A stretch of 64,000 nt of DNA. Origin: Fomes fomentarius. Its lineage: Eukaryota; Basidiomycota; Agaricomycetes; Polyporales; Polyporaceae. Each line of letters starts with the position of its first letter. Positions within the stretch are counted from its first letter, which is position 1. A program made the position numbers and the translations under genes. Shown here one piece after another: positions 49,911 to 59,975 of this stretch. The DNA is taken from the NCBI GenBank assembly GCA_022606135.1, contig JABYQN010000007.1, positions 1,736,001 to 1,800,000 of the forward strand. Direction: 5' to 3'. Under the pieces are notes generated by a model, which searched no databases, was not told where the DNA came from, and saw only the letters and a list, made by a program, of their open reading frames with translations.

Positions 49911-51521
49911 TCAGATAGTTTCAATCCAGCCTTTCTGTGTCGCCCCATACCAGGTTTCCCATGCCGGCAGCTCAGGATCTTCTTCGCAACAGGCTGGCAT
50001 GAGCAGCTTCGACGGTGTATCAACACCTGGAAGCGGGTTTCCTGTCTCACCTCTGACATCAAACACTTCTTCCATGTTTCCCATTTCGTCGGCATAGAAT
50101 AGACGTAGCGTCCGTGGATGATTCGGTCGCGGTCTGAGTATACTGCTCCGCAACTGAGTGAGCGCATGCTCGGAGCCATCAACACTGTCCGAGATGCGCA
50201 TGCTATTGATGTTGATCGTGGGGAGTTGTGCAGGGGGAGCGCGAGGAGGTCGAACGACAACCACGACTCGAAGCGCCGGCAAGGCGCGTGGCCACATGAG
50301 GAAGAGATTGGCAAGGTCTAGGGTTATCCCATCGAACCACACCTCGGACACGTCCGCAAGTGGTATACAATCTTTTATCACCAACGTGTGATCGTAACGC
50401 AGCGACCCGTGACCTTTGAGGCATACCCCGCCTGTGGCACTGATTGTGAAGATTGTGAACGAAGGCTTCGTGTGTGGGGGTGCCGCTTTCAAGTAGGCGC
50501 GAGTATAGGGAGGGGGAGGGGCAGTTGGCACTCTATCGGGTGAGGATGATGGACTGATGGCCGTGCTTCGGATGTCGACGAGGTGATCGCGCGATGCCAG
50601 CTCCTCGAACTCGAACTGGATAGCGGCCCGTGAGCGGTCAAAGGCCAGTCTATCGAGGAATCCATGCAAAACGGTGTAGTGAGGGAAGTAGGAACAGTCC
50701 AGGGCTAGCCGGCGAAGTTGGGGAAGGTGGATGATCGGGAAGGGCTTGCCATCATCTTCCCAGGTGGTCTGAGAACGGATGACCAAGTTTTGCAAGTTGC
50801 CACAGCCATGAAGGAATGTAGCTAGCTCATATAGACGGACGTGATCGGTGAGGACGAAGTGCGTAAGATTGGGGAAGCGGTTAAGCGGCAACCATCGGAG
50901 GTACGCGGCAGAGAAGAACTTGACGGAGCTTGTGTCTCCCCGTAGGACGCTTTTCGGACTGTACGCTGTGTGCAAGTCCATCTTTCCTCGTGCCATTACT
51001 AGTCGTTCCAAAGCAGGTGCTCTGAAGTTGAGTGTGGACATGGCGAAAACCCTGTCCGTCGCCGGCTGCGGTGTCGAAATCCAGACCAGTTGCCGGATTG
51101 ACGGGCCGTATTCCGCGCAAGTATCCGTAAACCACGCGCTGTTGTCCCCCGTCGCAATCACGCTCAGGGGCTTTCCATGCACACGACTGAGAGACAACGA
51201 CGTGGCCGCAGCGTTGGTGTTGAATATGCAACGCCAGAGTTCCGGAAAGTCAAGAGTCACCTCTCGCCATCGATGACAGACATGCGTGAGTGCGAGGACG
51301 TCGGAGATCCGGTAGTGCTTGTGAGACCATCCAATATCCCCAGCCACCGTGCGCGATATGACAGGATTGATAGAGATTGGTCGTGTGTATAGATACCGAG
51401 AGAGGTCGACGGGTCGGATGGCGTCGAGGAATATGAGGCGAAGTAGTTCTGCAGGAAGACGATTTGCACCCCGTCTCGAATTTGATACTCTGAGCACTAG
51501 AGTGTTGCAGGATTGGATCAT
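49911..51521 (-). CDS. F-box-like domain protein (536 aa)
   Basis: A single exon from ATG 51521. The N-terminal F-box-like segment reads ANRLPAELLRLIFLDAI near residues 19-35. It is completed, after an insertion, by VLALTHVCHRWREVTLDFPE and LWRCIF near residues 74-103, the usual layout of agaricomycete F-box-like proteins. These recruit targets to SCF ubiquitin ligases through Skp1. Degenerate leucine-rich segments follow (LNRFPNLTHFVLTDHV; CGNLQNLVIRSQ; LPQLRRLALDCSYF). The rest has no recognised domain and ends GATQKGWIETI. The target is unknown. It belongs to a large, rapidly evolving family and lies next to another F-box/LRR gene in opposite orientation. Confidence 0.8.
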   Translation of the reverse strand: MIQSCNTLVLRVSNSRRGANRLPAELLRLIFLDAIRPVDLSRYLYTRPISINPVISRTVAGDIGWSHKHYRISDVLALTHVCHRWREVTLDFPELWRCIFNTNAAATSLSLSRVHGKPLSVIATGDNSAWFTDTCAEYGPSIRQLVWISTPQPATDRVFAMSTLNFRAPALERLVMARGKMDLHTAYSPKSVLRGDTSSVKFFSAAYLRWLPLNRFPNLTHFVLTDHVRLYELATFLHGCGNLQNLVIRSQTTWEDDGKPFPIIHLPQLRRLALDCSYFPHYTVLHGFLDRLAFDRSRAAIQFEFEELASRDHLVDIRSTAISPSSSPDRVPTAPPPPYTRAYLKAAPPHTKPSFTIFTISATGGVCLKGHGSLRYDHTLVIKDCIPLADVSEVWFDGITLDLANLFLMWPRALPALRVVVVVRPPRAPPAQLPTININSMRISDSVDGSEHALTQLRSSILRPRPNHPRTLRLFYADEMGNMEEVFDVRGETGNPLPGVDTPSKLLMPACCEEDPELPAWETWYGATQKGWIETI

Positions 51522-51611
51522 TTCATGTACATTCTGGACCTAGTTGTTTTAATTTCAGATATCCGATCAGAATGCGATGAGGTCCCGTGCACGGGACGCA
51601 CCTCTTCGTCA

Positions 51612-52004
51612 CTACAAACGTGAGTTTAGATAGATATTCAGCGGGTATTGATCAAGTAATACCAACCTTATTAGATGATCCATATTCGTCTCAACAAGTC
51701 GTTTCAAAGCATCGACCGCAGTGGCGAACTGGAGTCCGATCGATGGAGATGTGGTCGTAGATTCATTCTGTTCCATTGTTCGTGACCTGTAGGCTCCCGA
51801 TGTACTCTCAACGTCATGACCACCTCGTGTGACAACAAGACATACCTCAGGCCCGGGAGTCTCTCGCCACAGCCAGGTTTTGGTCTTGTTGATCAATGCT
51901 ATCGCGAGAGTCCGGGAGGACGTTGACGGAAATGTCCCCACCACGAGACTGCGTAACGTGCTTTGTTGACGCGTTATTTGGCTGAGCGCCAAAAGACTAT
52001 CCAT
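51612..52004 (-). CDS. Small hypothetical protein (130 aa)
   Basis: An open frame from ATG 52004 begins MDSLLALSQITRQQSTLRSL and ends LLDQYPLNIYLNSRL. No signal peptide, membrane segment or known domain is evident. It lies about 90 bp upstream of the start of the minus-strand F-box-like gene and may be a 5' exon, an unrelated small gene or chance. Low confidence. Confidence 0.25.
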   Translation of the reverse strand: MDSLLALSQITRQQSTLRSLVVGTFPSTSSRTLAIALINKTKTWLWRETPGPEVCLVVTRGGHDVESTSGAYRSRTMEQNESTTTSPSIGLQFATAVDALKRLVETNMDHLIRLVLLDQYPLNIYLNSRL

Positions 52005-52556
52005 GTCTCAGATGGTCTTGGTTATCAGTGAAACATCAGTAATACACTATAATAGCAAGATGCTGTCGTGTGCCCACTCATTTTACTTTACTAACGGATG
52101 TGTGTGCTGCGAGACATCGAGATTGCGACAAATCTTGTGGGCTGTCGAGGATGGTACTGTGACTTGCCATACATGACTCAGAATGATGGCTCGGACATAG
52201 CCGAAGTGCCTTGAAGGCTGGAACGCCGTGCGGCATCTGTGAGTCTATCTTCATTCGAACTTCGACCATCTGGCTTAGTGAGTGTCCTTAGAAATCCATC
52301 GTGTGCACATCCACACACGTCTATACCTCCTTGTACACTTCCTCGTACTCATCTCTCTCTCCAGACCAGCTGTCAGTGCGAAGTCCACCACATCCCACAT
52401 CTGGGTTGGGACCCCTCAAATCGTTTCACGGTGCACCCGGATAGTACACCTTGGACCCACCTCTCTGGCCTGCTTCTCGAGCCACAGGTGAGAGCGATTA
52501 AAGATGCACTAGAAGGTTGGTTTAGCTACTGAATGGCTCCTGGACACCACCAGTAA

Positions 52557-54284
52557 ATGTCTGCTTCACCCAGTAACCACGTCGCTAACCCTGGTGATAC
52601 TCTCATACCCACAACCATGACACCACCGCTTCTCAGAATGCCGACCGAGATACTGGGGATGATACTCCAAGACTTTGCGCCTCCTCTTGAGCACGGCTCT
52701 GATGAGTTTAAACCGCATTGGTGCAGCTCCCTCGTGGACGGCTCACCGCTCGTGCCGGTGTCGCAAACGTGCCGCAGGCTCCGCGACGTCGTCCAGACTT
52801 TGCCACAAGTTATGAAGAGTATTGTCATGACGGAAAGTGCCCAATTGGACTTCGAAAAGTTGCACGCCTTGAACAAGGACATTACCCTTAATGTCTATAT
52901 CTCGTTCTTTCAGAGTACTCCTGCACAGGTGCGCGACTGGTACATCGCAGAGGCACCCCGGATCCAAGAGCTCCACCTCACACGACTCGGCCATCTCTCC
53001 ACGGACTTCTGGACGCCGCTTCTCGCCTTGCCAGCACCGAAGCTCCGCTTCCTATCGCTTACCAGTCCCGTTGGCGTGTCTTGGTTACCCCCCAAAGGAG
53101 CGTTCTTACCGCTGCCAGCGCAGGCATCCCACTTGCACCATATCACGCTGAAGGGTGTTTGCTTTCTCCCGCAGAACCGCCTCACCTCCCTCACTCACCT
53201 CGCCCTCTTCGACCTGTTCGTCCCCAAATTTGACATCAATCTCATCAAAGTCCTCCGACACTGCGACAACCTCGAAAGTCTCGTTCTCAGCAACGTCCGG
53301 GAAAGCCTGGAAGGGAAGGCCACCAAGCTGCCCACGCTCTGCCTGCCCCATCTACGTCGTGTGACATTGCACGAACCTGTCTCAAGGAAGCTCGCCTTCT
53401 ACTTTTCTTCGCTCCCACGCGCGCCAAACTCTGCCCTACAACTCCTCGACTTCACCAATGAGCCGCAGGCCATCAGGCCACTGATATCCAAGTACTCTCC
53501 CAACGCACATACCGTCTGTATCACCCATCACATTGAGTCGCGCACCGACTCCGAAAGCACCGACGCCCTCCCAAAGCGCACGCTCGACCCTGAGCGTGGC
53601 TCACTCTCGGTCACGACCATCGGCCCAGATGGCACCTTCCACGCGATGGTCCCGATATCCGCGCGACGGTCCTTCATGCCCACCACGATGCTCAAGGATG
53701 TACTCGCGGAGAAGTCCTCGCTCGCGCGCGTGCGCGAGGCGTGGCTCATCGAGGTACGGGCGACGAAGCAGATCTCGGACACCGAGGACCTCGCAGATGT
53801 CATGCCGCTGTTCATCCGCGAGGACAGCTCGACTGCGCGCCACCGCCTCGCCGTCGCGGTGCGCCCCGAGATAGCCGCACTGCCTGCACTCGAGGTGCTC
53901 GTGCACGTCTTTCGCCGCAGTCTCGAGCCGAACTTGTACATGCTCCCGAGCACGCAGAACGCGAGCTTCGCGTCGCGCAATTTCAAGACCCTGAAGATCG
54001 TGCTCTGCCATGGGATCGGGATGGTTAGCTCGACGCAGAAGCGACCGGAGTTGAACCTCGCGAAAGTGAGCGAGGGCCTCGCGACGGGCCAATACGCGTA
54101 CCTCGACACGCTCGTCCTCCAAATGGCGCCAAACGTGGTCGTGAATGACGCGGAGATTCTGGCCATCTCCAAGTTCGTCCCGACGGTGAAGGTAGAGCGC
54201 ATCAATACTGTCCCTGAGCTCGCCTTGCCAGAATATTGCAAGGAGCCGGCCTCGCGCGGGTCATGGTTGGGCGCGCTCTGGTAA
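52557..54284 (+). CDS. F-box/LRR protein (575 aa)
   Basis: An intronless frame from ATG 52557. The F-box is LLRMPTEILGMILQDFAPP (about residues 25-43), completed by PLVPVSQTCRRLRDVVQTLP near residues 62-81. Leucine-rich stretches follow (APRIQELHLTRLGHLS; PKLRFLSLTSPVG; LTSLTHLALFDLF; CDNLESLVLSNVR; LPHLRRVTLHEP). The C-terminal half ends LDTLVLQMAPNVVV and ALPEYCKEPASRGSW. It probably acts as a substrate adaptor of an SCF ubiquitin ligase. The broken minus-strand copy at 10792-11760 aligns along its length except for a deletion of roughly 240 residues, and lies at the mirror position in the inverted block. Confidence 0.85.
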   Translation: MSASPSNHVANPGDTLIPTTMTPPLLRMPTEILGMILQDFAPPLEHGSDEFKPHWCSSLVDGSPLVPVSQTCRRLRDVVQTLPQVMKSIVMTESAQLDFEKLHALNKDITLNVYISFFQSTPAQVRDWYIAEAPRIQELHLTRLGHLSTDFWTPLLALPAPKLRFLSLTSPVGVSWLPPKGAFLPLPAQASHLHHITLKGVCFLPQNRLTSLTHLALFDLFVPKFDINLIKVLRHCDNLESLVLSNVRESLEGKATKLPTLCLPHLRRVTLHEPVSRKLAFYFSSLPRAPNSALQLLDFTNEPQAIRPLISKYSPNAHTVCITHHIESRTDSESTDALPKRTLDPERGSLSVTTIGPDGTFHAMVPISARRSFMPTTMLKDVLAEKSSLARVREAWLIEVRATKQISDTEDLADVMPLFIREDSSTARHRLAVAVRPEIAALPALEVLVHVFRRSLEPNLYMLPSTQNASFASRNFKTLKIVLCHGIGMVSSTQKRPELNLAKVSEGLATGQYAYLDTLVLQMAPNVVVNDAEILAISKFVPTVKVERINTVPELALPEYCKEPASRGSWLGALW

Positions 54285-55080
54285 CATCCTGCCAAAAGAT
54301 TGTGTGTGCGCGACGCAATCCTCCAGATCTTACAAAGGGTTCCTTCGGTATCATCCCTCTTCCGTGCACTTGATGATACTCGTTTCTCTTTTGTTTTGAT
54401 CGCCGGATATCCACCACATCTGCTGAGTGTTCAATGGGTAACGACTGTGAGTTAGTCGCCAGTGGGGCGGTTCACTTACTTTTCGTTCATACATAAGGAT
54501 CTCACAAAATTCCGACTTTGTCTATTCACAAGCGTGGTTGGGTTTATACACGCAGCAACTTCAGATTCGGCTTCTCATAGTCTCTCACTGTTCTCGGCTG
54601 ATTGTCCTGTTTGGCTTATGTATGGTTATACCCTGCCCGAGGTCTGGCTTTGTCGTATTCCACCCGGATATTAGTGTCTTTTTGTCTTACTGTACCAGGG
54701 TGTTATACGTTCACTCTCGCCCAAGTTGTCACGTTATGTCTTTGGCCTGGGACTTGATCTTCAGTCTGTCGGCACGCATCCATACTCACTCAATCACTTA
54801 TTCTCTCTAGGCATGCTGTCCGATATATCTCATCGTACTACAGATCCCACGCGTTGCTAACATCTTTCACTGCAGCCAAGGGTAAGTATTACCGTAGTTC
54901 AATCTGATGCATCGGTTCGTTCGGGGCTGAAGATATTGCTGTTTCTCTATGATCGGTGGTGAATATTTACATCCTGCGCTTCTGATCGTTTTCTCTCATA
55001 TTTACGGAATTATCGGATTCAAAGCATCATACTAGACGATCGCACCTGCATTGAACGAGCTGTGTCACTACCTCAGGCAT
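54285..55080. other. Intergenic between convergent F-box/LRR gene and C copy 2
   Basis: This holds the 3' flanks of two convergent genes. No domain-bearing frame was seen. Homology to the left copy begins at about 55080. Confidence 0.45.
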
Positions 55081-55239
55081 ATCGTGTCTAGCCTAGGGTG
55101 CGTACCACAAACTAGGATGATATAAGCACACTCCCTTCATGAGAATGTCGGAGTTCAATTGCAAACAGACAAGTTACACCATTGAGCCACCCAAAATTAC
55201 AAATTTGAAGCCGCGACCAGCGCATCCAAGCCCAAGACA

Positions 55240-56214
55240 TCACAGAACGAGAACCTTCCATATCTCTACCCCATTCACCTCGCAATATTCCCGCAAACGC
55301 TCCCTTCTTTGCCGTGCGTCCGCCTGCCTTCTCCGGAACGCCTTCACTGCCGCAGCCTCAACCTCCTCCTGCATCGCCCTCAGCTTCGCCATAGCTGCCT
55401 CCCTGTCGTCTTCGTCGGCCAAGGTCGTCCGCTTGGCGCCTTCCGCTGCCGCCTGTCGTCCCTCGAGCTTCTGCTTGCGAATCGTCCTTGGCGGGCGGGC
55501 TACAGGAGAAAGCGATGCAGAGCAGCGGGGGAGGACAGCCACCCCCTCCCCAACTACCGAAGAGCACCAACGTACCTGCTTTTTCTTCTTCTCCACCACA
55601 CCCCCGGTCGAGAAAGTCGAAGTCGGCGCTTTGAGGATGCTGCGTTGGATGTGGGCGGTCTTGAGCTTCTTGACGGGCCGGCCAATGTCCAGGTCGTCCA
55701 GGTCGTCGGACTCGGAGGCGCGGCGCTTGTCCCCAGCCGCGGTCGACATTGAGGTCTTGAGCTTCTTCACGCTCCGGTCCAGGCCCCTCGGAATGTTCTC
55801 CTTGTCCTCGTCCTCATCCTCCTCTCGAGCACGGCGTTTACCAGCGCGAGGAGCTGCACTGCATTCTGCATTGCCAGCATACATACCTAGCTCCCCAGCG
55901 TCAGGTCTAGCCGGCTTCCTCAACTCCTCGCCCGACTTGCTTGTCCCTTGTACCGGGATGCCGACTATCACCTTCGTGTAGGCGACCGCAACCTCGGTCG
56001 CCCTCGTGTCCGAGGACGCTGCAGCCCCTGTGTGATGAGAAGCTGCTAAAGAGTGAGCAGTGATTGTGTACTCACCAACTTTGGTCGAATGAACCGCCGT
56101 CCAATGGTTGTGCTCCTGCAGGACGCGAGGCTTGACATTGGAGCGACGCCGGATGAGGCGGCGGCCGCTGGGAGTCCTAAAGGTGCACTCGGCCAAGGGC
56201 GAGAAGGAAGACAT
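55240..56214 (-). CDS. Unknown acidic/basic nuclear protein C, copy 2
   Basis: The paralogue of 6096-7079, about 324 aa read straight through, starting at ATG 56214 (MSSFSPLAECTFRTPSGRR). It keeps the basic-acidic stretch KRRAREEDEDEDKEN, both VKKLKT motifs, the KKKQVRW segment and the Arg/Glu-rich C-terminal helix. Against copy 1 it lacks one Asp in the DDLDD run, lacks four residues after SILKAPT, and has two extra residues at the end (KVLVL against KVL). All are multiples of three bases. The same in-frame 48-bp candidate intron is present. Retained frame plus a conserved TATA box suggests both copies are expressed. Function unknown. Confidence 0.75.
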   Translation of the reverse strand: MSSFSPLAECTFRTPSGRRLIRRRSNVKPRVLQEHNHWTAVHSTKVGEYTITAHSLAASHHTGAAASSDTRATEVAVAYTKVIVGIPVQGTSKSGEELRKPARPDAGELGMYAGNAECSAAPRAGKRRAREEDEDEDKENIPRGLDRSVKKLKTSMSTAAGDKRRASESDDLDDLDIGRPVKKLKTAHIQRSILKAPTSTFSTGGVVEKKKKQVRWCSSVVGEGVAVLPRCSASLSPVARPPRTIRKQKLEGRQAAAEGAKRTTLADEDDREAAMAKLRAMQEEVEAAAVKAFRRRQADARQRRERLREYCEVNGVEIWKVLVL

Positions 56215-56336
56215 GGTGAAGGAATAGGAAGGGCGTACTAAAGTGAAAGTTCTGAATGCGGACTAGGGATGCGACCAGTGCACAGCAGTGGTCAAAGACA
56301 AGAGAGAGGTGAGGGGCAAATACAGGGCCACACCTT

Positions 56337-56342
56337 CTTATA
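56337..56342 (-). promoter_or_regulatory. TATA box of gene C, copy 2
   Basis: On the minus strand this reads gcatataagaaggtgtggcc, identical to the element at 5968-5973 upstream of copy 1. It lies about 125 bp before the start codon at 56214. Confidence 0.6.
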
Positions 56343-57002
56343 TGCTCAGCATGTATCCGCCATTCTTGTCAGACGGGAATAATATCCGACTCGGAACGAG
56401 AGTGTTGGATTGAGATTCAGACTGACAACGATAGGGGTCGCGTTGGCGACATCTAGATTCCAGCACGAGCATAACCTGGTCAAGCTCTTCGTAGAGTTCA
56501 TTCCGGTGAGGTTGAGGCAGATGTTCGATGATGTTAGAATGGCATGTTCGATGAGCAGAGGAATGAGCGACGGAGGGTGTCTGTCGACTTCGTTCAAGTT
56601 GACCGCCTGTTCGGTCTTGGACCAGGACAAGAAGCAACGCAGGCAGAAGCATGTCTGTAAAGTAGCTAATGTTACAACAGCATTCGAGGGTCGCACGCGA
56701 GAGCGTAGATGGACTCGAACGATGGTAACTAGCAAGTCTCGGAGCGCCCGTTGGGAAGAAGCTGCTTCCTCGCACTTGCACTCACTTCCAGCTCCTCGAC
56801 TCAATGCATTCCAGCTATATATCTTTTACGTGATTGATCTTCACCCCTAATAGCACCACAACCGAGATAAAGTTTCACTCTGGACGTTCCTTTACGATTA
56901 ATATTTGAGCTCCCCGTTCGAGCCTTCGAGTAAGTACAATTACAGGCACCTACACGTTGTATCATCCAACTCTCAAGAGACACTCCGCTTCATACAACCA
57001 AT

Positions 57003-58077
57003 CTAACTCGTGTCCATCGCCTCCTCCGCTCCCCTGCCCGCTGAGGTGAACGTGATATCCTCCTCGACGACGAGGGCACGGATTTCCTCCTTCTTCCACT
57101 CTGTCGTCCCGCGGCGGAAGGTGTAGGAGCGCTCCTTCTGGACGCGCTCGTTCGGGCGGACGAAGTTACGGAGCATCTCGGTGTGAGAGGCGGTGATGAC
57201 GCAGGCGTCGACGTTGGAACCGGAGCCGAGGTCGTTGAAAATACCAGCGGAGATCGCGGCGCAAACAAGGTCGAGGGCTTCTGCGCGCTGGAAGGGGGTA
57301 AACATGAGTGATGTAGGTTTGTTGACCAAGTAATTATCAGAGGGAATGCGCAAAGTAGAGCAGATTGTATACACGTACCTCCATGTTTGGTTGCCACCTC
57401 GCCTCGAATACTGCCATCGCGGCCAGGTTACCTGAGCCCATAGTCACGTACGGAAGTTTGTCCGTGGAACCGTGTGGGTGGATGGTGAAGAGTTGTGGGC
57501 CGGTTGCATCAACCCCACCGAGGACAAGTGCTGCACCGATGTGACCTTGATAACTAGAGTATTGAATAAGGATACTAAACTGATCTAAGATGTTGGCATG
57601 ACATACCGAAAGAGCATTTGCTTGAGCATGGTCATTGCAGTTACGACCCTGGGTTTACGACCAGTAGAGAGTGCGTGCAATTCCATATTTGAGGAGATTA
57701 GAGCAGTGGTGAACTCCGTGTCTGCAGCAGTTCCTGCACCACAGCACCGGATATTGTCTGTGATATAGTGAATCTATTTCAACAAAGATGAGAACAGACC
57801 GAGTGCAAGCCATTTAATGCGCACACCTTCTCGCAGTTCTTGTCCGCGACGATTGGGCCCTCTGTTGCACGGGTATCCGCGCCGAGGATAATGCCATCTT
57901 TGAAAAGGCATCCGACAATCGTGGTCCCGGTGCTAGTGGCCTTTGGTAGTGGAATGCCCCGGTCGGTCAGGAAGGTGTTCCTGGAATTGCTCGATCAATA
58001 GGATAGTCGAGAGATCACGAAAAGACATACCTAACTTCATTTGTGAAATTGAACCCAGGGCCAGAGTACACAGGCAT
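57003..58077 (-). CDS. PUP1: 20S proteasome subunit beta-2 (PUP1, beta type-7)
   Basis: This is the catalytic beta subunit with trypsin-like activity in the 20S core. It starts at ATG 58077 ([16 protein letters not shown]) and has five exons with 50-odd-bp introns. After a short propeptide, the mature N-terminal threonine is in [20 protein letters not shown], where the first Thr of TTIVG is the nucleophile, followed by [20 protein letters not shown]. The next exons give [40 protein letters not shown] and [20 protein letters not shown], conserved in the family. The last exon runs [20 protein letters not shown] to the stop at 57003. Length and active-site residues are normal. It is divergent to the B copy at 58606. 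The left duplicate lacks this gene completely. An essential single-copy gene here suggests that the right block keeps the ancestral order. Confidence 0.95.
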
Positions 58078-58605
58078 GTTGTGGTGGAGGGATGCGAAGG
58101 AGGATGGTGGACGCAGGGTGGACGAGAGTTACGCGTCGTGGATCTAGCAGTGCTTGTCACTCGGGCCGGGGCATCCGCGGGAATCGTGCGCTTTCCAGTT
58201 CAAGTTGTATGTTTCAACCTGTGTGAGTTGTCCACCTCACCATCTCATGTTCTAACCGTCCTTTCCTTGCTTGCGCCCCACTCAACCTTTAATCTCCTCT
58301 GAGTTTGAGAGAAATATGGGACAAGATGTCGACTCACTCACACATCTCAAGCAGCCCTTCAAGCTCCTATCAACGTCCGTGCTGGTCCCATTCTGAACTG
58401 GTGGCATTTACGACACCGGAACATATGCCGGTGAGTATGCCTAAACATCCGCGCGATCCTGAATGGCTGGGTCCGCGACGATATCCGACATACATATATC
58501 CATCGACCCCCGGTGAAAGGAACAACTTACCCTTACTATCATCTTCTCTACTGCTGCGCAGTGTTTTCCTCGTCCTACTCTATGAACGTCTTGACGTCTA
58601 CCGCC

Positions 58606-59328
58606 ATGAACCCTCCTGCCTATCTCTACACTGTCGACGAGTATGGTGAGCTTCCCTACGAGCTTACTCACCGCCCTTTGCCCTTCTCGGCGCCGTACCC
58701 CTTCGCCTCCGCCTCTTTCTATCCTCGGTTCTTCGTCCCGGCTGGCCCTTCGCCCATGCGCATGGACACGACTGGCCTGGAATACAAGTTCACTGCCGCC
58801 TCCTTTATCGACCTCGACCGTCAAGTCGTCGACTCGGAGAAGCAGTAAGAGCCTGTCCCAAGTGTTCCTGAGCAAGATATAAGTGAGCGTAAGCCTGACG
58901 TTTGGGTCGCAGAGGAGGATTGGTTCGCGGGTGGTGAGGTAGAGGTGGAGATGGCTCCTGATTTTCCTAGGTACCCTACGCTGGCCGAGTTGCATCAAGA
59001 ATTGACTACGACCAATGTCTAAGATGAGGTGATGTCTGAAGGAGAGAAGGGTATTTTGATGGAAGTGGCGAATATGGTAAGTTTGGAGGTCCTCAATGGG
59101 TTGCGGGCACAACTGCCTCTACCGTCGAGCCCCAAGCGTGTACGTTTGTGCACAGAAGACCCCAAGCTGACGGCGGCCCCGCGCAAGCCTCCGCGGACAC
59201 AAGCATACGCCAGCAAGATCAAGGTTCAACAGGAGTGGTTGGTACAAGGCTTCGCCAAGGTCAAGACTGCTCTGAATAGACTAGCTCCTAGCCGGCTGCC
59301 ACGGCCGACGTGGACTCTGCGCGCATGA
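58606..59328 (+). pseudogene. Decayed copy of unknown gene B
   Basis: It begins MNPPAYLYTVDEYGELPYEL like copy 1 and aligns through DLDRQVVDSEKQ, where a TAA stop (58846-58848) replaces the CCG CAA of copy 1 (three bases lost and C to T). The frame resumes as EPVPSVPEQDISERKPDVW and meets a second TAA where copy 1 has CAA (Leu-Gln in copy 1, Val-stop here, near 59020). It then stays open to TLRA and the stop at 59328. The 5' intron donor GTGAGT and acceptor GCGCAG are preserved. With two in-frame stops, a full-length protein is unlikely; a truncated 80-residue product from the first part is possible. Confidence 0.7.
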
Positions 59329-59941
59329 TCGCCGACCAGTGAGTATTTTGTCTAGTTCTATCTCGTCTACGTCACTACTGATGTCCTTCGGTAAGTGGTG
59401 ATCGAAGAAAGACTATCTGGTTCCCGGACTCGGTTCGCTGTGTATCTGCTGTACTTTGCTTGGACTTGGACCGGACTCAGACATGTTATCTGTGTATCGC
59501 TCTTGGACTCGGACTCGTTGCAACTCACTGATATCCACATGATAGCGGGGCAGGCACACGGTCTTGTGTTGCTGATGGTCACTGCGCTGGCTTGTGGGGG
59601 GATGGCTACCTCTCTGTTCGTCATGTTCATGTTCAGTGTTGACCGCCCTGCGACGCAAGGTTTCTTTCGTGTTTTGGTGAGCACTGCTTCCTTCCGGCCG
59701 CGATGGATTTATGTGGCTGACAATGCGTCCCCCCCAGTTTGTATGTGGTCTCAGTGTATCCCGAATGTATGCCCACTGGCAGGGCTTGACTCGGAATAAC
59801 ATCGTGTGCAGCTCGTGCTCCGAATTGTCAAACTTCCGTCTTTTTTTCGCTTTCACTCCGTGTATGCATGTAGGTCCCAGAACCTTCTATGTCCGGCCTG
59901 AAACATTATACGCGGTGCATCCTCGCTTCCTCTCCATGTGA
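59325..59941 (+). pseudogene. Decayed copy of the putative small membrane-protein gene
   Basis: The counterpart of 4016-4512. The ATG at 59325 again overlaps the B stop. The first intron keeps its donor (GTGAGT), but its acceptor reads AAG where copy 1 has TAG. The next exon starts TGG TGA where copy 1 has TGG CGA, another C-to-T nonsense change. The second hydrophobic exon is longer than in copy 1 by in-frame amounts (HGLVLLMVTALACGGMATSL). The GTGAGC..CCCCAG intron and the FVCGLSVSRMYA exon are recognisable. If the copy 1 gene model is right, this copy is broken. Confidence 0.4.
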
Positions 59942-59975
59942 ACTCTAGCTGTGCGAAATGTTCTACGCCACGCCT

